Positions 34,631 through 44,032 of a stretch of DNA of 64,000 nucleotides are shown in pieces (the first letter of the stretch is position 1; each line of letters opens with the position of its first letter). A program made the position numbers and the translations under genes. Location: the NCBI GenBank assembly GCA_019057775.1, contig JAHLWT010000259.1:1-64000 (forward strand), read 5' to 3'. A model generated the notes under the pieces. That model worked only from the letters and a program-made list of their open reading frames with translations, was not told the origin of the DNA and did not search any database. Source of the stretch: Promethearchaeota archaeon (GTDB taxonomy: Archaea > Asgardarchaeota > Lokiarchaeia > Sigynarchaeales > SOKP01).

Positions 34631-36739
34631 ATGTCTCAAAATAATCTAGTAATTGTTGATATAACTGATTTCGAACATATAATTTTGGATGGTTCATCAA
34701 CTCTGAAAGAAATCACGGGAAATGGAAAACTTGTTGTAAAAAATCCAACTCAAAGAAGTAGACTATGGAATATGATTTGCGACGTTAAAGAAAACGTAAA
34801 TACGTCTATAGAAACAAAAGAATTGAGTGCGGGCACTTTAAATCCCTCACAAGAATTTGTCAAAGAATATGAGATTAGAGATTTAAAAGAACCGTGCTTA
34901 AAAGTTGAAGAGATTTTTGACACTGAAAGATCTGATCCAGATAAGGTAAACAATGCATTTTTATTTCTAAATGATAATAAAGGGAAATTGAAACTTATTC
35001 TTGATAATCCCTTGGATGTACCAATCTTGGAAATAAAAGTAGTAAGAGATATGCCCGATTTCATTCAAGAAATTGAATTACCAAAGCCAAGGTTAGGAGT
35101 TCTAAATCTAAAAGTGGAAGATGGTAAAAGAATTTTATCTTGGGAAATTCCTTCTTTAGATTTAAAGACTAAAACTGAACTCGAAATCCCTTTCACTGTA
35201 AATATGAAAGAGAGAACAGAACAATCTCTGGGAGTTTTAAATGTTAAATATTTAGTAAATAATCATAAATTAACTATGATGAATCCAGAAACTCGAGGTC
35301 TCACGGATTCGATGAGTGGGATTGATAGAGATGAGAGTTCAACACCAGGCAAGTGGGATTGTAATGTCGAATTTATAAACGAGTCAGAATTCCAAGTAAG
35401 AATTGAAGATGTTAAGGTCGCCCAAACAATACCCACCGGGACCGAAACCGTTGTTTCTCAGACTCCCAACAAAGTGATAGATCCTGAAGGATCTTGGGAT
35501 TTCGACTTTCAGGTTGAAGCCAAAGATGTTCCAGAATTAAGCTCAGAAATAGGGTTTACTCCCTTATATGTAGTTATTCCAAGAGTAATTGGTGATATCA
35601 CTAAAGAATCTACTATATACAGAGTTTTAAGTGCTACAATTGATAAAGCTATAAATCCTCCTGAAGTTGATGCTTATGCCAATACTGATATGACAATCGT
35701 GAATACAATAGTAAATGATGGATCTTCAGTGATTAACAAAATATTTGTAACAGATGATATCCCCCCTGACTTTATTGCACCATTAGTAAAGGAAATAAAG
35801 ATAACAGTGGGAGATATTGATATTAGTTCAAGAGAAGAGTATGTGCGGAAAATATCATTAGAACCTAATGATCAGAGCCCTGACACGAGTCACCAAATTA
35901 TCTGTGACTTATCTAATTTGAAAGATGAGTTTGTACATGAGAAAAAAATGATTGTTTCATATCCTCTTAAAGCTAGAAATCCTAGACCACCAACCGAAAC
36001 AAAGTATATGACTCCTGTAAAGATAGAGCTTAATAGTCCTGTTGAGGGAAAATTTTTTGTTAAATCCCCTGATGAAGAACCTGAAATTAAGATTAAATAT
36101 GTAAAAAGAAAGCTTAAAACCCTTAAAAGCATCAAACCAGGCCTTACAGAAGGAGAATTTAGCATCTCTGTAAGAATACAAAATAAAGGGGATGTTGAAT
36201 TGGAAAATTTAATAGTAAAGGATATTATCCCAACTGGCTTTAGTTTGACTGAATTCACACCTCCTGCAGGGGCTACTCATAAAGTTGTTAGTGCTGGAGA
36301 TAAATCTGAACTGCAAGTCACTATCGTTGAAATAAAAGGTGGTTCTTCTGTGAGTATCAATTATAATTGTACGGGATCAGGGGATTATCCGAGATCTGAA
36401 CCTAAAATACTTGTCCTTGGTAGGGGCGGTGTGGACTCTGAGGGAGGATCTAGTAAACCTGATACTGGGGTTCAAAAAGCTCATGTGGCAGATTCTCAAG
36501 CAGGCAAATTACATGATATATTCATAGATATATATAAAGCTGTTGATCAAGCTCCAACTGGGGCAAAATTAGGTGATATATTGGAGAAAAAACGTGATGT
36601 TTTACCTCCAGGACCTGTTCTACATCAGATTCTAGCATTCGCTAAAGAAATGAAAGCGTTAGGCGATAAAATTATTGTAGGATCAACTAGGGATGATGTG
36701 CTAAATAAGCTAAAGGAGTTTAAAAATAAATATACTTAA
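34631..36739 (+). CDS. large signal-less multi-beta-sandwich protein (DUF11-like repeats)
   Basis: The 702-residue product has no signal peptide or transmembrane helix. It is mostly strands arranged as several Ig/DUF11-like modules. Two repeats are visible around NVEFINESEFQVRIEDVKVA and VRIQNKGDVELENLIVKDII; both have the N-x-(g/s)-x-x-x-(i/l)-x-x-(v/i)-x-(v/i)-x-D pattern of DUF11 domains, followed by IPTG. The C-terminal 75 residues are helical (GKLHDIFIDIYKAVDQ onward). DUF11 modules are normally extracellular, so a cytosolic location is unusual. No function can be assigned. The start has a GATGTGATT leader region. Confidence 0.75.
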   Translation: MSQNNLVIVDITDFEHIILDGSSTLKEITGNGKLVVKNPTQRSRLWNMICDVKENVNTSIETKELSAGTLNPSQEFVKEYEIRDLKEPCLKVEEIFDTERSDPDKVNNAFLFLNDNKGKLKLILDNPLDVPILEIKVVRDMPDFIQEIELPKPRLGVLNLKVEDGKRILSWEIPSLDLKTKTELEIPFTVNMKERTEQSLGVLNVKYLVNNHKLTMMNPETRGLTDSMSGIDRDESSTPGKWDCNVEFINESEFQVRIEDVKVAQTIPTGTETVVSQTPNKVIDPEGSWDFDFQVEAKDVPELSSEIGFTPLYVVIPRVIGDITKESTIYRVLSATIDKAINPPEVDAYANTDMTIVNTIVNDGSSVINKIFVTDDIPPDFIAPLVKEIKITVGDIDISSREEYVRKISLEPNDQSPDTSHQIICDLSNLKDEFVHEKKMIVSYPLKARNPRPPTETKYMTPVKIELNSPVEGKFFVKSPDEEPEIKIKYVKRKLKTLKSIKPGLTEGEFSISVRIQNKGDVELENLIVKDIIPTGFSLTEFTPPAGATHKVVSAGDKSELQVTIVEIKGGSSVSINYNCTGSGDYPRSEPKILVLGRGGVDSEGGSSKPDTGVQKAHVADSQAGKLHDIFIDIYKAVDQAPTGAKLGDILEKKRDVLPPGPVLHQILAFAKEMKALGDKIIVGSTRDDVLNKLKEFKNKYT

Positions 36740-36741
36740 TT

Positions 36742-36784
36742 TTCGAATCTATTCTAATTTTATTTTTTCCTATTTTTTTTTACT
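36742..36784 (+). terminator. T-rich transcription end after the multi-domain gene
   Basis: Three oligo-T tracts follow the stop within 45 bases, a likely archaeal terminator. No hairpin is visible. Confidence 0.35.
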
Positions 36785-36856
36785 CGTTAAATTTAAGGAT
36801 AATAAAGTATTTTTATCTTTAATGTTATTGTACTTGAACCATAAAGTGTAATAAAA

Positions 36857-37495
36857 TTGATTACATTCATAGTAAGTTTATTACTTTTCATATTTTTCTT
36901 AAATTTCATCAACCTTAGGCAATTTTTTTTTAGAAAAGAGGAACGTAAAGAGAAATCTTTCAAATTTTTTTCTAATATCATGATTATAAGTGCGTTTCTC
37001 ATCCCACTATTCAGTTCAAGCTTTTTTCAGACCTTTTTTAATGAGAATATAAGCTATTTCGGTCAGTTTTGGAGCTGGTTTTTATTATTAGGCATTGTTT
37101 TTATTGCGATTGGATTAAAATTTCATTCGCTAGCAAAAAAAGCTCTTAACGTCAAAGAATCTAAGGAAGGTAAACCATTTCTAATAAAGAAAGGAATTTT
37201 CGAAATTACGAGACATCCCCTTTACTTATCCTGGTTTTTTATATTTTTAGGGTTTACATTTATTATGGATTCTTTTGCTGCTTTAATTTTTTGTCCTATA
37301 CTGGTTATATCTATTGAATTATTAGGATATCTAGAAGAAAAATACATTCTAATACCAAATTATGGCAATAAATATGAGAATTATATGGAAAAGTCTCCCA
37401 ATAGATTAATCTCACAACCCTATAATTATTTATTAATAATAATTGCGATAATAGTAGTTTATATTGGATTTATAAATTTTAGTGGAATTAGTTAA
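36857..37495 (+). CDS. isoprenylcysteine carboxyl methyltransferase (ICMT)-like membrane methyltransferase
   Basis: There are about five hydrophobic helices. The SAM-binding region at the C-terminal half reads FEITRHPLYLSWFFIFLGF, then EEKYILIPNYGNKYENYMEK, as in the ICMT/PEMT/NnrU superfamily (RHPxY and EE..L...G..Y..Y). The substrate could be a lipid or a small thiol; proteins of this superfamily in prokaryotes have various roles. The start is a TTG codon at 36857 without a clear ribosome-binding site, so the N-terminus is uncertain. Confidence 0.75.
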   Translation: MITFIVSLLLFIFFLNFINLRQFFFRKEERKEKSFKFFSNIMIISAFLIPLFSSSFFQTFFNENISYFGQFWSWFLLLGIVFIAIGLKFHSLAKKALNVKESKEGKPFLIKKGIFEITRHPLYLSWFFIFLGFTFIMDSFAALIFCPILVISIELLGYLEEKYILIPNYGNKYENYMEKSPNRLISQPYNYLLIIIAIIVVYIGFINFSGIS

Positions 37496-37539
37496 AAATT
37501 GAAGTATAAGATGTATTTAAGTGAAAGATGCATCTAAAA

Positions 37540-38766
37540 TTATGTTCTAACCTTAAGAATATCATTTTTAATGATTTCTAGGAAAATATTTATTTGTTCA
37601 ATTTGCCTATTGATGATTTCTATTTTTTTATCAATTATTTTAGAATCTGAAGAACTAGTATTTTCTAATTCCTTTCTAACTATAATTAAGGATCTTATTT
37701 GATTTAAAATATTTTGCATTCTTTTTGTCTTGAGTTCAAACAATTTCTTAAATTTCTTAAGTTCGTTAAGTGTTCCTTCTAAATTATCAAGATAAAGAAA
37801 GCATTTATCAATATTTTCTTCCTTCTTTAGATTAGTAATAATAGCCTCAATTTTCATCAAAAAATTTAATACTAATTTTTGCTGTTGCTTATCTAATGAC
37901 TCTATTTTAATTTTTGGTTCGGGTGATATATCTTCGAGAATGTTTGATGTATATTTTATTGTAATTTTCTTTGAAAATGAGGGTAGTGTATCTTCGATTG
38001 TACTTTGATCATAATTACTCTCAAATTCATCAAAATCAGTTATCAATTCTAATTCATCAAGCTCGATTTGCGTAATTAATTTCGAAAATTTCACCTGCAA
38101 TTGTTTTTTTCCGAAGAATTCATTTTTTTGTCTTAAAATTTGAGTATATATTTGAACAACTTCAGGTCCAATTGGAGCGAATAATACTCCTCCGTTTTCA
38201 TCAAGTTGATTTAATAGAGGATGTATTTTAGATTGCTCAATAGCTCCTGTTACCAGAATTTTTTGCCAAGGGCTCAAATCTGGGGCACCATCAAGAGGAT
38301 TTTTTATAATTATTGTAATTTTATTATCCAATTTTAACTGTTTAAGGTTTTCTATGGTGATTCTAGCAATTTCAGAGTTAGCCTCTAAAATTACTATTTC
38401 TCCTTTTGGTGCTAATTTATGCGCTAAAGCTGCGATATAACCACTTTTTGCTCCTAATATTAATAGATCATCATTTTGAGTCAAATTAAGACCTTGTAAC
38501 ATTACCGTTATCATGTGGGGCGCAGAAATAGTCCGATAACTTTTAGGATTTTGATCATCATAATAAAATAAGTTTGGAACGTCTTCATAGAGTTTAACAA
38601 TATTAAGAAATTTCTCTGGAATGAATTTTTCTAAAGGAACGTCCATAAATGCTTTAACTAATCGCTTATCCTTCAATATTTCCTTCAATATCAAAGTATC
38701 TAATAGTCGTTTTTTCTTTGATTTTAAGCCTTCATTAACCCTATTATTTCTGTCCAAAAATATCAA
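37540..38766 (-). CDS. PIMT-like protein with degenerate SAM motif and coiled-coil tail
   Basis: The first 230 residues follow protein-L-isoaspartate methyltransferase: AFMDVPLEKFIPE, then SYRTISAPHMITVMLQ, the conserved ISAPHM motif. SAM motif I is DDLLILGAKSGYIAALAHKL, in which the usual E/D-x-G-T/C-G-S-G-Y becomes G-A-K-S-G-Y. The partner DxxP/TGA region reads ILVTGAIEQSKIHP. The last 170 residues are charged helices with coiled-coil character. Enzymatic repair of isoaspartate is possible but the altered motif makes it less sure. Confidence 0.7.
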   Translation of the reverse strand: MIFLDRNNRVNEGLKSKKKRLLDTLILKEILKDKRLVKAFMDVPLEKFIPEKFLNIVKLYEDVPNLFYYDDQNPKSYRTISAPHMITVMLQGLNLTQNDDLLILGAKSGYIAALAHKLAPKGEIVILEANSEIARITIENLKQLKLDNKITIIIKNPLDGAPDLSPWQKILVTGAIEQSKIHPLLNQLDENGGVLFAPIGPEVVQIYTQILRQKNEFFGKKQLQVKFSKLITQIELDELELITDFDEFESNYDQSTIEDTLPSFSKKITIKYTSNILEDISPEPKIKIESLDKQQQKLVLNFLMKIEAIITNLKKEENIDKCFLYLDNLEGTLNELKKFKKLFELKTKRMQNILNQIRSLIIVRKELENTSSSDSKIIDKKIEIINRQIEQINIFLEIIKNDILKVRT

Positions 38767-38852
38767 CTTCTTATTATAGAAAAATAATATAAAAATGAAC
38801 TATTATACTTTTTCATACTAAGAATAAACTGTTTTTATATGGATATCTAACT

Positions 38853-39440
38853 ATGATGGTTTTAGATATTGAAAGTTTAAAAGATGCAAGAATCACGTTG
38901 ACTCTAATTTTCATAAATGTTTTTATGTTTTTCACTTTTAATTTTGTTTTAAATCAAAATGAAATTCTATTTCTTGTCCAAATTAATAGAAATGTAATTC
39001 ATGAGTATGAGATTTGGAGACTCTTTACATCCATGTTTCTTCATGGCGACACTCTTCACTTATTTTCAAATATGTTTGGTTTACTAATATTTGGAGCAAC
39101 TGTAGAGAATAATCAACGTATTACTAATGTTAAATATTTAATAATATATTTTGTATCAGGACTAATTGGCAATCTTTTCTCTTTATTCCTACTCCCAATC
39201 GATGCAATTAGCTTGGGTGCCTCAGGAGCGATATTTGGGTTAATAGGTGTTGCTTTTATAATTGTAGCAACCGATTCTCCACCTCTTCTATTTTTTGCAA
39301 TTTTTTATATTGCGTTTTTCGTCATTGCGTCGATAGCTCCTGGAATTAACTTATGGGCTCATATTTTTGGATTAATAGGAGGAATTACATTTGGATACTT
39401 TTTTTATACACGTAAAAGAAAAGTAAGGTTAGTTTACTAG
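38853..39440 (+). CDS. rhomboid family intramembrane serine protease
   Basis: Six hydrophobic helices in 195 residues. The catalytic serine is S124 in LGASGAIFGLIG (GxSG) and the catalytic histidine is H170 in LWAHIFGLIGG. The L1/TM2 region has HLFSNMFGLLIFG, with the conserved histidine and asparagine of the oxyanion site. The protein lies in the membrane and cuts transmembrane substrates. Its start is ATG at 38853; the gene is divergent from the PIMT-like gene. Confidence 0.9.
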   Translation: MMVLDIESLKDARITLTLIFINVFMFFTFNFVLNQNEILFLVQINRNVIHEYEIWRLFTSMFLHGDTLHLFSNMFGLLIFGATVENNQRITNVKYLIIYFVSGLIGNLFSLFLLPIDAISLGASGAIFGLIGVAFIIVATDSPPLLFFAIFYIAFFVIASIAPGINLWAHIFGLIGGITFGYFFYTRKRKVRLVY

Positions 39441-39502
39441 ATTAGTTCAGAATATATTGATTCTAAGAATTCCAATTATCTTAAAATAGTATCACTCGAA
39501 AT

Positions 39503-40171
39503 TTATTTCGCAAGGATTTTTTTCTTTTTTTTTTCTAATTCCATAGAAAAATCTTTTGGACAAATGTTTTCTATAATACATATATTGCATTTTGGATGAA
39601 TAGGTATACAAATTTGTTGCCCGAATCTTACAAATAATCTATTTACCCTTAACCATAATTCTTTTGGTACAATGGTCTTTAAAGCTATTTCTGTTTTTTC
39701 TGGATTCTTAGTTTTTACCCAACCTAGTCGATTACTTATTCTATGTACATGGGTATCTACCGGTATTGCGGGTATTTTAAAAGCGTAAACAAGAACACAA
39801 TTAGCAGTCTTGCTCCCCACTCCTGGTAAGTTTATTAATTCATCATAAATATCCGGAACAATTGCATCATATTTATCAATAAGAATTCTGGAAACTTCTT
39901 TAATCCGAGCAGCTTTCACCTTATAGAATCCGGATGATTTGATAAGCTGTTCGACCTCATCAATATCCGCTTCCGCTATTGTTTTTGGGGTTTTAAATTT
40001 AGAAAATAACTTTTCAGTCGCAATTTTAGTATTAGAATCTCGAGTTCTTGCGGATAATATTGTAGAAATTAATATCTTAAAAGGATCTTGTTTTTTTTTA
40101 GCAAGTTGGTCTAAATGAGCTTCTCCCTCTAATTGCGTTTCGATTTTTTCAAAAATCTCTTTATAATTCAT
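39503..40171 (-). CDS. nth: endonuclease III (DNA glycosylase/AP lyase)
   Basis: The helix-hairpin-helix motif LPGVGSKTANCVLVY includes catalytic K121, and D139 sits in IPVDTHVHRISNRLGW. The C-terminal [4Fe-4S] loop has C188, C195, C198 and C204 (C-x6-C-x2-C-x5-C). The enzyme removes oxidised pyrimidines in base excision repair. The length of 222 is normal. The gene is six bases behind the methyltransferase gene on the same strand, so both are probably in one operon. Confidence 0.95.
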   Translation of the reverse strand: MNYKEIFEKIETQLEGEAHLDQLAKKKQDPFKILISTILSARTRDSNTKIATEKLFSKFKTPKTIAEADIDEVEQLIKSSGFYKVKAARIKEVSRILIDKYDAIVPDIYDELINLPGVGSKTANCVLVYAFKIPAIPVDTHVHRISNRLGWVKTKNPEKTEIALKTIVPKELWLRVNRLFVRFGQQICIPIHPKCNICIIENICPKDFSMELEKKKKKILAK

Positions 40172-40177
40172 TATTAC

Positions 40178-41584
40178 TCATTTTTTTTCTAAAATGTAGA
40201 GTTTTCTCTTTACAATTTGTCTTTTTTTTGCATCAAGTAGAGTTTTTGAATATTTTTTGAGAAATTGAAGTTTAGGATTAGATTTTTTAACTAGCCTTCT
40301 AATATCGATTAAAGGGATTAATTTAAAATTGTTGTTAGTAGCGATTTTGTCAATATTGACTTGGGTATCATTTCCATCAACAGTGCTAAATACTGGTGCG
40401 ATAAAAGAAATTCGACCTTTTGGTTTTAAAATTTTGTAAGCTTCACGAAAAAACTCATCATATAAAGGTTCTAATTTTTGGTCTATTAATTCTCTAACTT
40501 GATTATAATACGGTCTTTCTAAGTAAAAAGGGCCTAATTCTGGTTCAGTACATATTCCATCAAAAAATTCGGGTTCAAATACATTAGAAATTTTTCTTGC
40601 ATCACTTTTTAATATCCTTTTACTAATAAAAGGGGGGATTTCTTCTTCCAATAACTCTAAAAACCAGGAAATATTACGTCGAGTATTTTTAATCTTCTTT
40701 TCATTATTATCAGAAGCATAGATTTGAAAATCTTGCAATATGGCTAATAATGGGATTGTCCCATTTCCAACAAATGGATCAAGTATTCTTTTCTTTTCTC
40801 TGGCCTCAAAAAGATTTAAGAAATTTAATAAAATTAACGCTAATTTTGGAGATATAGCGCTTTTAAATTCAGAAAATGGTTTTTCTTCATCAATTTTTTT
40901 TTTAAAATTGGGATCATCTGTTGTAAATGTTCGAGCGATATATACACCATCTTCTGTAAATCCAAAAATAATTTCGGCTCGATTTTCTTTTAATAAGTCA
41001 TATTTAATTACATGATGAGGGAAAATAGGATTTAGATGTCCAGATTGAATATATTTGTCGGGATATTTATAATAGAGAGCTTTTTCTGCCCCTTTCTGTT
41101 TAATTAATTCCATTATTTCTTTATTTAGAAAAGGTAAAAAGTGCTTAACTAAAATTTTAGAGTAATATTCTTCATCGTAGAGATTTGGATAAATGGAAAT
41201 CGCAAAAAACATGCTCTCATATACTGCTGGAAAGATTCCTCCCTTTCCTATTATAATATTGTTGATGACACTAAGGATCTTCTTTCTTGTTCTTTCAACA
41301 AGTTTATATTTCTCAATATTTAGGGGAAATGCATCTTGTATTGTTTTGATATCAATAAAATCATAGATTTTTGCTATTTTCTGAGATCCTCCTAGAATAT
41401 ATTGTATTTCCATAAGTTTATTGACATAATGCTTACTCTGTTCTAAATTATCAAATTCTACAACAGCTATATTACCGGAATAATCAATAATCTTGCCCTT
41501 ATTTTGAGAATATTTAAGGTAATTATCAAGCTCTGCCAAAGAGAGCTTCCAATTGGAACCTAAAACAAATAAAAACCTACTCAT
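40178..41584 (-). CDS. COG1041-type RNA methyltransferase (Trm11/Trm-G10-like)
   Basis: The C-terminal domain is a class I methyltransferase: DPFVGNGTIPLLAIL (motif I), YASDNNEKK, and the motif IV region reads CTEPELGPFYLERPYYNQ. Trm11-like enzymes have DPPYG here and the COG1041 relatives have TEPYLG, so this protein belongs to the latter type with a further change. The N-terminal 190 residues, with the start SRFLFVLGSNWKLSLAELDN, match the THUMP-like front of these enzymes. The target is probably a guanosine in tRNA, though that is inferred. Confidence 0.75.
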   Translation of the reverse strand: MSRFLFVLGSNWKLSLAELDNYLKYSQNKGKIIDYSGNIAVVEFDNLEQSKHYVNKLMEIQYILGGSQKIAKIYDFIDIKTIQDAFPLNIEKYKLVERTRKKILSVINNIIIGKGGIFPAVYESMFFAISIYPNLYDEEYYSKILVKHFLPFLNKEIMELIKQKGAEKALYYKYPDKYIQSGHLNPIFPHHVIKYDLLKENRAEIIFGFTEDGVYIARTFTTDDPNFKKKIDEEKPFSEFKSAISPKLALILLNFLNLFEAREKKRILDPFVGNGTIPLLAILQDFQIYASDNNEKKIKNTRRNISWFLELLEEEIPPFISKRILKSDARKISNVFEPEFFDGICTEPELGPFYLERPYYNQVRELIDQKLEPLYDEFFREAYKILKPKGRISFIAPVFSTVDGNDTQVNIDKIATNNNFKLIPLIDIRRLVKKSNPKLQFLKKYSKTLLDAKKRQIVKRKLYILEKK

Positions 41585-41676
41585 AATTAGTATATATCTA
41601 ATCCTAAAGATTAGAATATATCATTCAATTTCTACTTTTGTTTATTTTAGGAATCCTCGTTTTAAATTCTGTGTGC

Positions 41677-42930
41677 TTACCTTTTTTGTAACCAATTATT
41701 AAATGCTTTCGTTGGTTTTCCATGCCAAATTGCCTTTTTCGGATGATCTTTTTCGAATTCTTCAATATCCTCTTTATTATAATCTAACTCAGGCTTCTCC
41801 TTGTTTGTATCTTTTTCTTCTATATCTAAATCTATCGAAATCTCATATTTTTCTCCTGTTATATCCTCTAAAGCGCTCATTATATCTTCAAGATCTTCTT
41901 TCTTTCTTACAACTTTAGGTAGTTTATCTAGAATTTTCTCTTCAGGTATCTCTTTTTCCTTTCCTTTTTTTTTAGCTCTCTGATAAGCCTCTCTTTTTTT
42001 TATTCTTTCCTTTCTAATCTTTTTAATCTCTTCAATAATCTTATCATAATTATCCTTGAAATATTTTAGACTTACATTGATGATATCTGATCGATTTTCC
42101 CACTTTTCTTGCTTTAATATGTTTTCTAGCCAATAATATAAATCCAAATTTAATTCAACAGTAATTCGTTTTCCTTGGGAGTCAATCGCTCCAGTTAAAA
42201 AATTAAAAATATTTGATATCAATATTCCATTATCAAATGCAGAAAAACCATACTCTCGAGCCCCAAGTGATGAAAATATGCTCAAATTTCCAAATCCTAC
42301 TACTTTTCCCTTATAATATTCAGCTACAACTAATAATGGAGTTTTAGGACTATCTTCCTCTATCCAATCCTCTCCATCATATCTTTTTCGCCAACCATTT
42401 AATCCAGATTCTAATAACCAAGTAATACTCTTATTCTTTTCATCTTCCTCAAATTCCAAAATTTGAATCGAGCATGCACTTGAGAATATTATTTTTGTAA
42501 TTTGCTCCGTTATGATATGATGTTTGAGTCTATCTATTATAGGTCGCTTTTGGAGATTTATATATTTAAATGAATCATGCATCTCGTCGGGGTTAAATTC
42601 AAATCCAAATTTCTGAGTTAATTCATTAAAATTTGTTTTATTTGTGAAATCTCCTCCTGTGGAACTAACACAAAGTAGGTTTCCTCCATTTTTTACATAT
42701 TTTTCAATGGTTTCAATTTCTCCTTTACTAAAGTTTATATTCTTAGGTGTAGAAAGGACAATTACATTATATTTCTTTAAATCCTTTAAAGAGTTAAATC
42801 CAGCCTCAACTTTTCCGATTTTGTATCCCGATGAAAATAGGAATTGTGTGAATTCATTAAAACTAGAAGATTCAAGAGTTAAAATATTGTTATGACTATA
42901 GTCTAATCCTATGATAATCTGGTCCATCAC
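41677..42930 (-). CDS. GIFT (IFT52/GATase-like) domain fused to ribbon-helix-helix and charged tail
   Basis: Residues 1-250 resemble the GIFT/DUF4350 GATase-like fold: IIIGLDYSHNNIL, YNVIVLSTPKN, EIETIEKYVKNGGNLLCVSS and VVGFGNLSIFSS. This fold is shared with the N-terminal part of IFT52. Residues 254-298 (KRITVELNLDLYYWLENILK then NRSDIINVSLKYFKDNYD) have the strand-helix-helix pattern of RHH DNA-binding domains. The last 120 residues are highly charged and end in DHPKKAIWHGKPTKAFNNWL. The combination is unusual. I cannot assign a function. Confidence 0.6.
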   Translation of the reverse strand: MMDQIIIGLDYSHNNILTLESSSFNEFTQFLFSSGYKIGKVEAGFNSLKDLKKYNVIVLSTPKNINFSKGEIETIEKYVKNGGNLLCVSSTGGDFTNKTNFNELTQKFGFEFNPDEMHDSFKYINLQKRPIIDRLKHHIITEQITKIIFSSACSIQILEFEEDEKNKSITWLLESGLNGWRKRYDGEDWIEEDSPKTPLLVVAEYYKGKVVGFGNLSIFSSLGAREYGFSAFDNGILISNIFNFLTGAIDSQGKRITVELNLDLYYWLENILKQEKWENRSDIINVSLKYFKDNYDKIIEEIKKIRKERIKKREAYQRAKKKGKEKEIPEEKILDKLPKVVRKKEDLEDIMSALEDITGEKYEISIDLDIEEKDTNKEKPELDYNKEDIEEFEKDHPKKAIWHGKPTKAFNNWLQKR

Positions 42931-43028
42931 AATTATCCTTTCTCATTTATAAGTAATTAAATGGAATTCAACTTTTACGTCTATTTTTTCTATATATAAC
43001 ATTTCTTTTATTCCCTAAATAAACGTTA

Positions 43029-43886
43029 CTACATTTTTAAAACGAATATGTCTAAAACTACATGATATAAGTTCGGGCCATAACTTTTTACGAATCTATA
43101 CGACTCTAACTTACATTTATAGCTTTCTCTTTCAGCAATTTCTTCAAATTCTTTAAATAAAGACTCATAATTTTCTTTATCTGTCACCCCTTCATAATGA
43201 AAAAAAGTTCCATGTCCCTTAGTTAATGATAATGATTCTTTGATAAAATCCTTCGGAGCGGGAAACACCCCCATAATTACGCGATCTGCTCTAATTCCCG
43301 AGTTACTAAGTTTAAGAACTTCTTCTTTACTATCTCCCCTAATTGGAATGATTGATTTTTCTAAATGGTTTATCTTGATATTTTCTACTAAATATTTATA
43401 AGATTCGGGATTAAATTCGATACTGTATATCTTCTTTGGTTGAGAGTGTTTTCCTATTGGCAGAGAGAAATATCCTATACCCGCAAACATATCTACAATT
43501 ACTTCTCCTGGTTTTACAAGTGTCGTTAAATACTTCCTTTCGGCCAAATTTCCCTTACTAAACATAATTTTCGTTATGTCGAATCTATATCTAATGCCAT
43601 GTTCAGTATGCTCAACAAGAGGATTGTTAACTCCAGCTAAATGTTCAATTTTCTCAGGTTCTCTAAATGCCCCTGAGATTTTTCCCCGATTCAGATAAAT
43701 TGATTTGATACTAGGGAAAAGCCTTAAACAAGCATCACTTATAAGTTCCATTTTATCGTATAATTCTGGTTTGAGTTTCAAGATTATTATTTTCCCCAAA
43801 GTTTGGAATCCTCGTGGTAACAAAGAGAGTTCTTTTTCTGTTAATTTCTCTCTCAATTCTTCTTTAAGTTTATCTTTAAAACCCAT
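43029..43886 (-). CDS. taw2: Taw2-like tRNA aminocarboxypropyltransferase (Trm5/Tyw2 family)
   Basis: The central domain contains FSKGNLAERKYL, VIVDMFAGIGYFSLPIGKHS and IYSIEFNPESYKYLVENI, typical of Trm5/Tyw2. The motif after the second acidic strand is RVIMGVFPAPKDFI rather than the NLP motif of Trm5 methyltransferases, and the C-terminus is FVKSYGPNLYHVVLDI, so the Taw2/Tyw2 subgroup is favoured. Taw2 transfers the 3-amino-3-carboxypropyl group of SAM to 4-demethylwyosine at position 37 of tRNA-Phe. It is divergent from the acyl-CoA ligase. Confidence 0.8.
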   Translation of the reverse strand: MGFKDKLKEELREKLTEKELSLLPRGFQTLGKIIILKLKPELYDKMELISDACLRLFPSIKSIYLNRGKISGAFREPEKIEHLAGVNNPLVEHTEHGIRYRFDITKIMFSKGNLAERKYLTTLVKPGEVIVDMFAGIGYFSLPIGKHSQPKKIYSIEFNPESYKYLVENIKINHLEKSIIPIRGDSKEEVLKLSNSGIRADRVIMGVFPAPKDFIKESLSLTKGHGTFFHYEGVTDKENYESLFKEFEEIAERESYKCKLESYRFVKSYGPNLYHVVLDIFVLKM

Positions 43887-44032
43887 TTATCCTCAAAGAT
43901 GTAAATTTTTTAAATTCGAACTTATACTAAATCAAGTTAAATTATTATATAATACTATATCAATCATATTATTAATAGAAATTTTATCTATTGATATAGT
44001 AAAATTATTAAAAAAAATTAGTGGATATAAAA

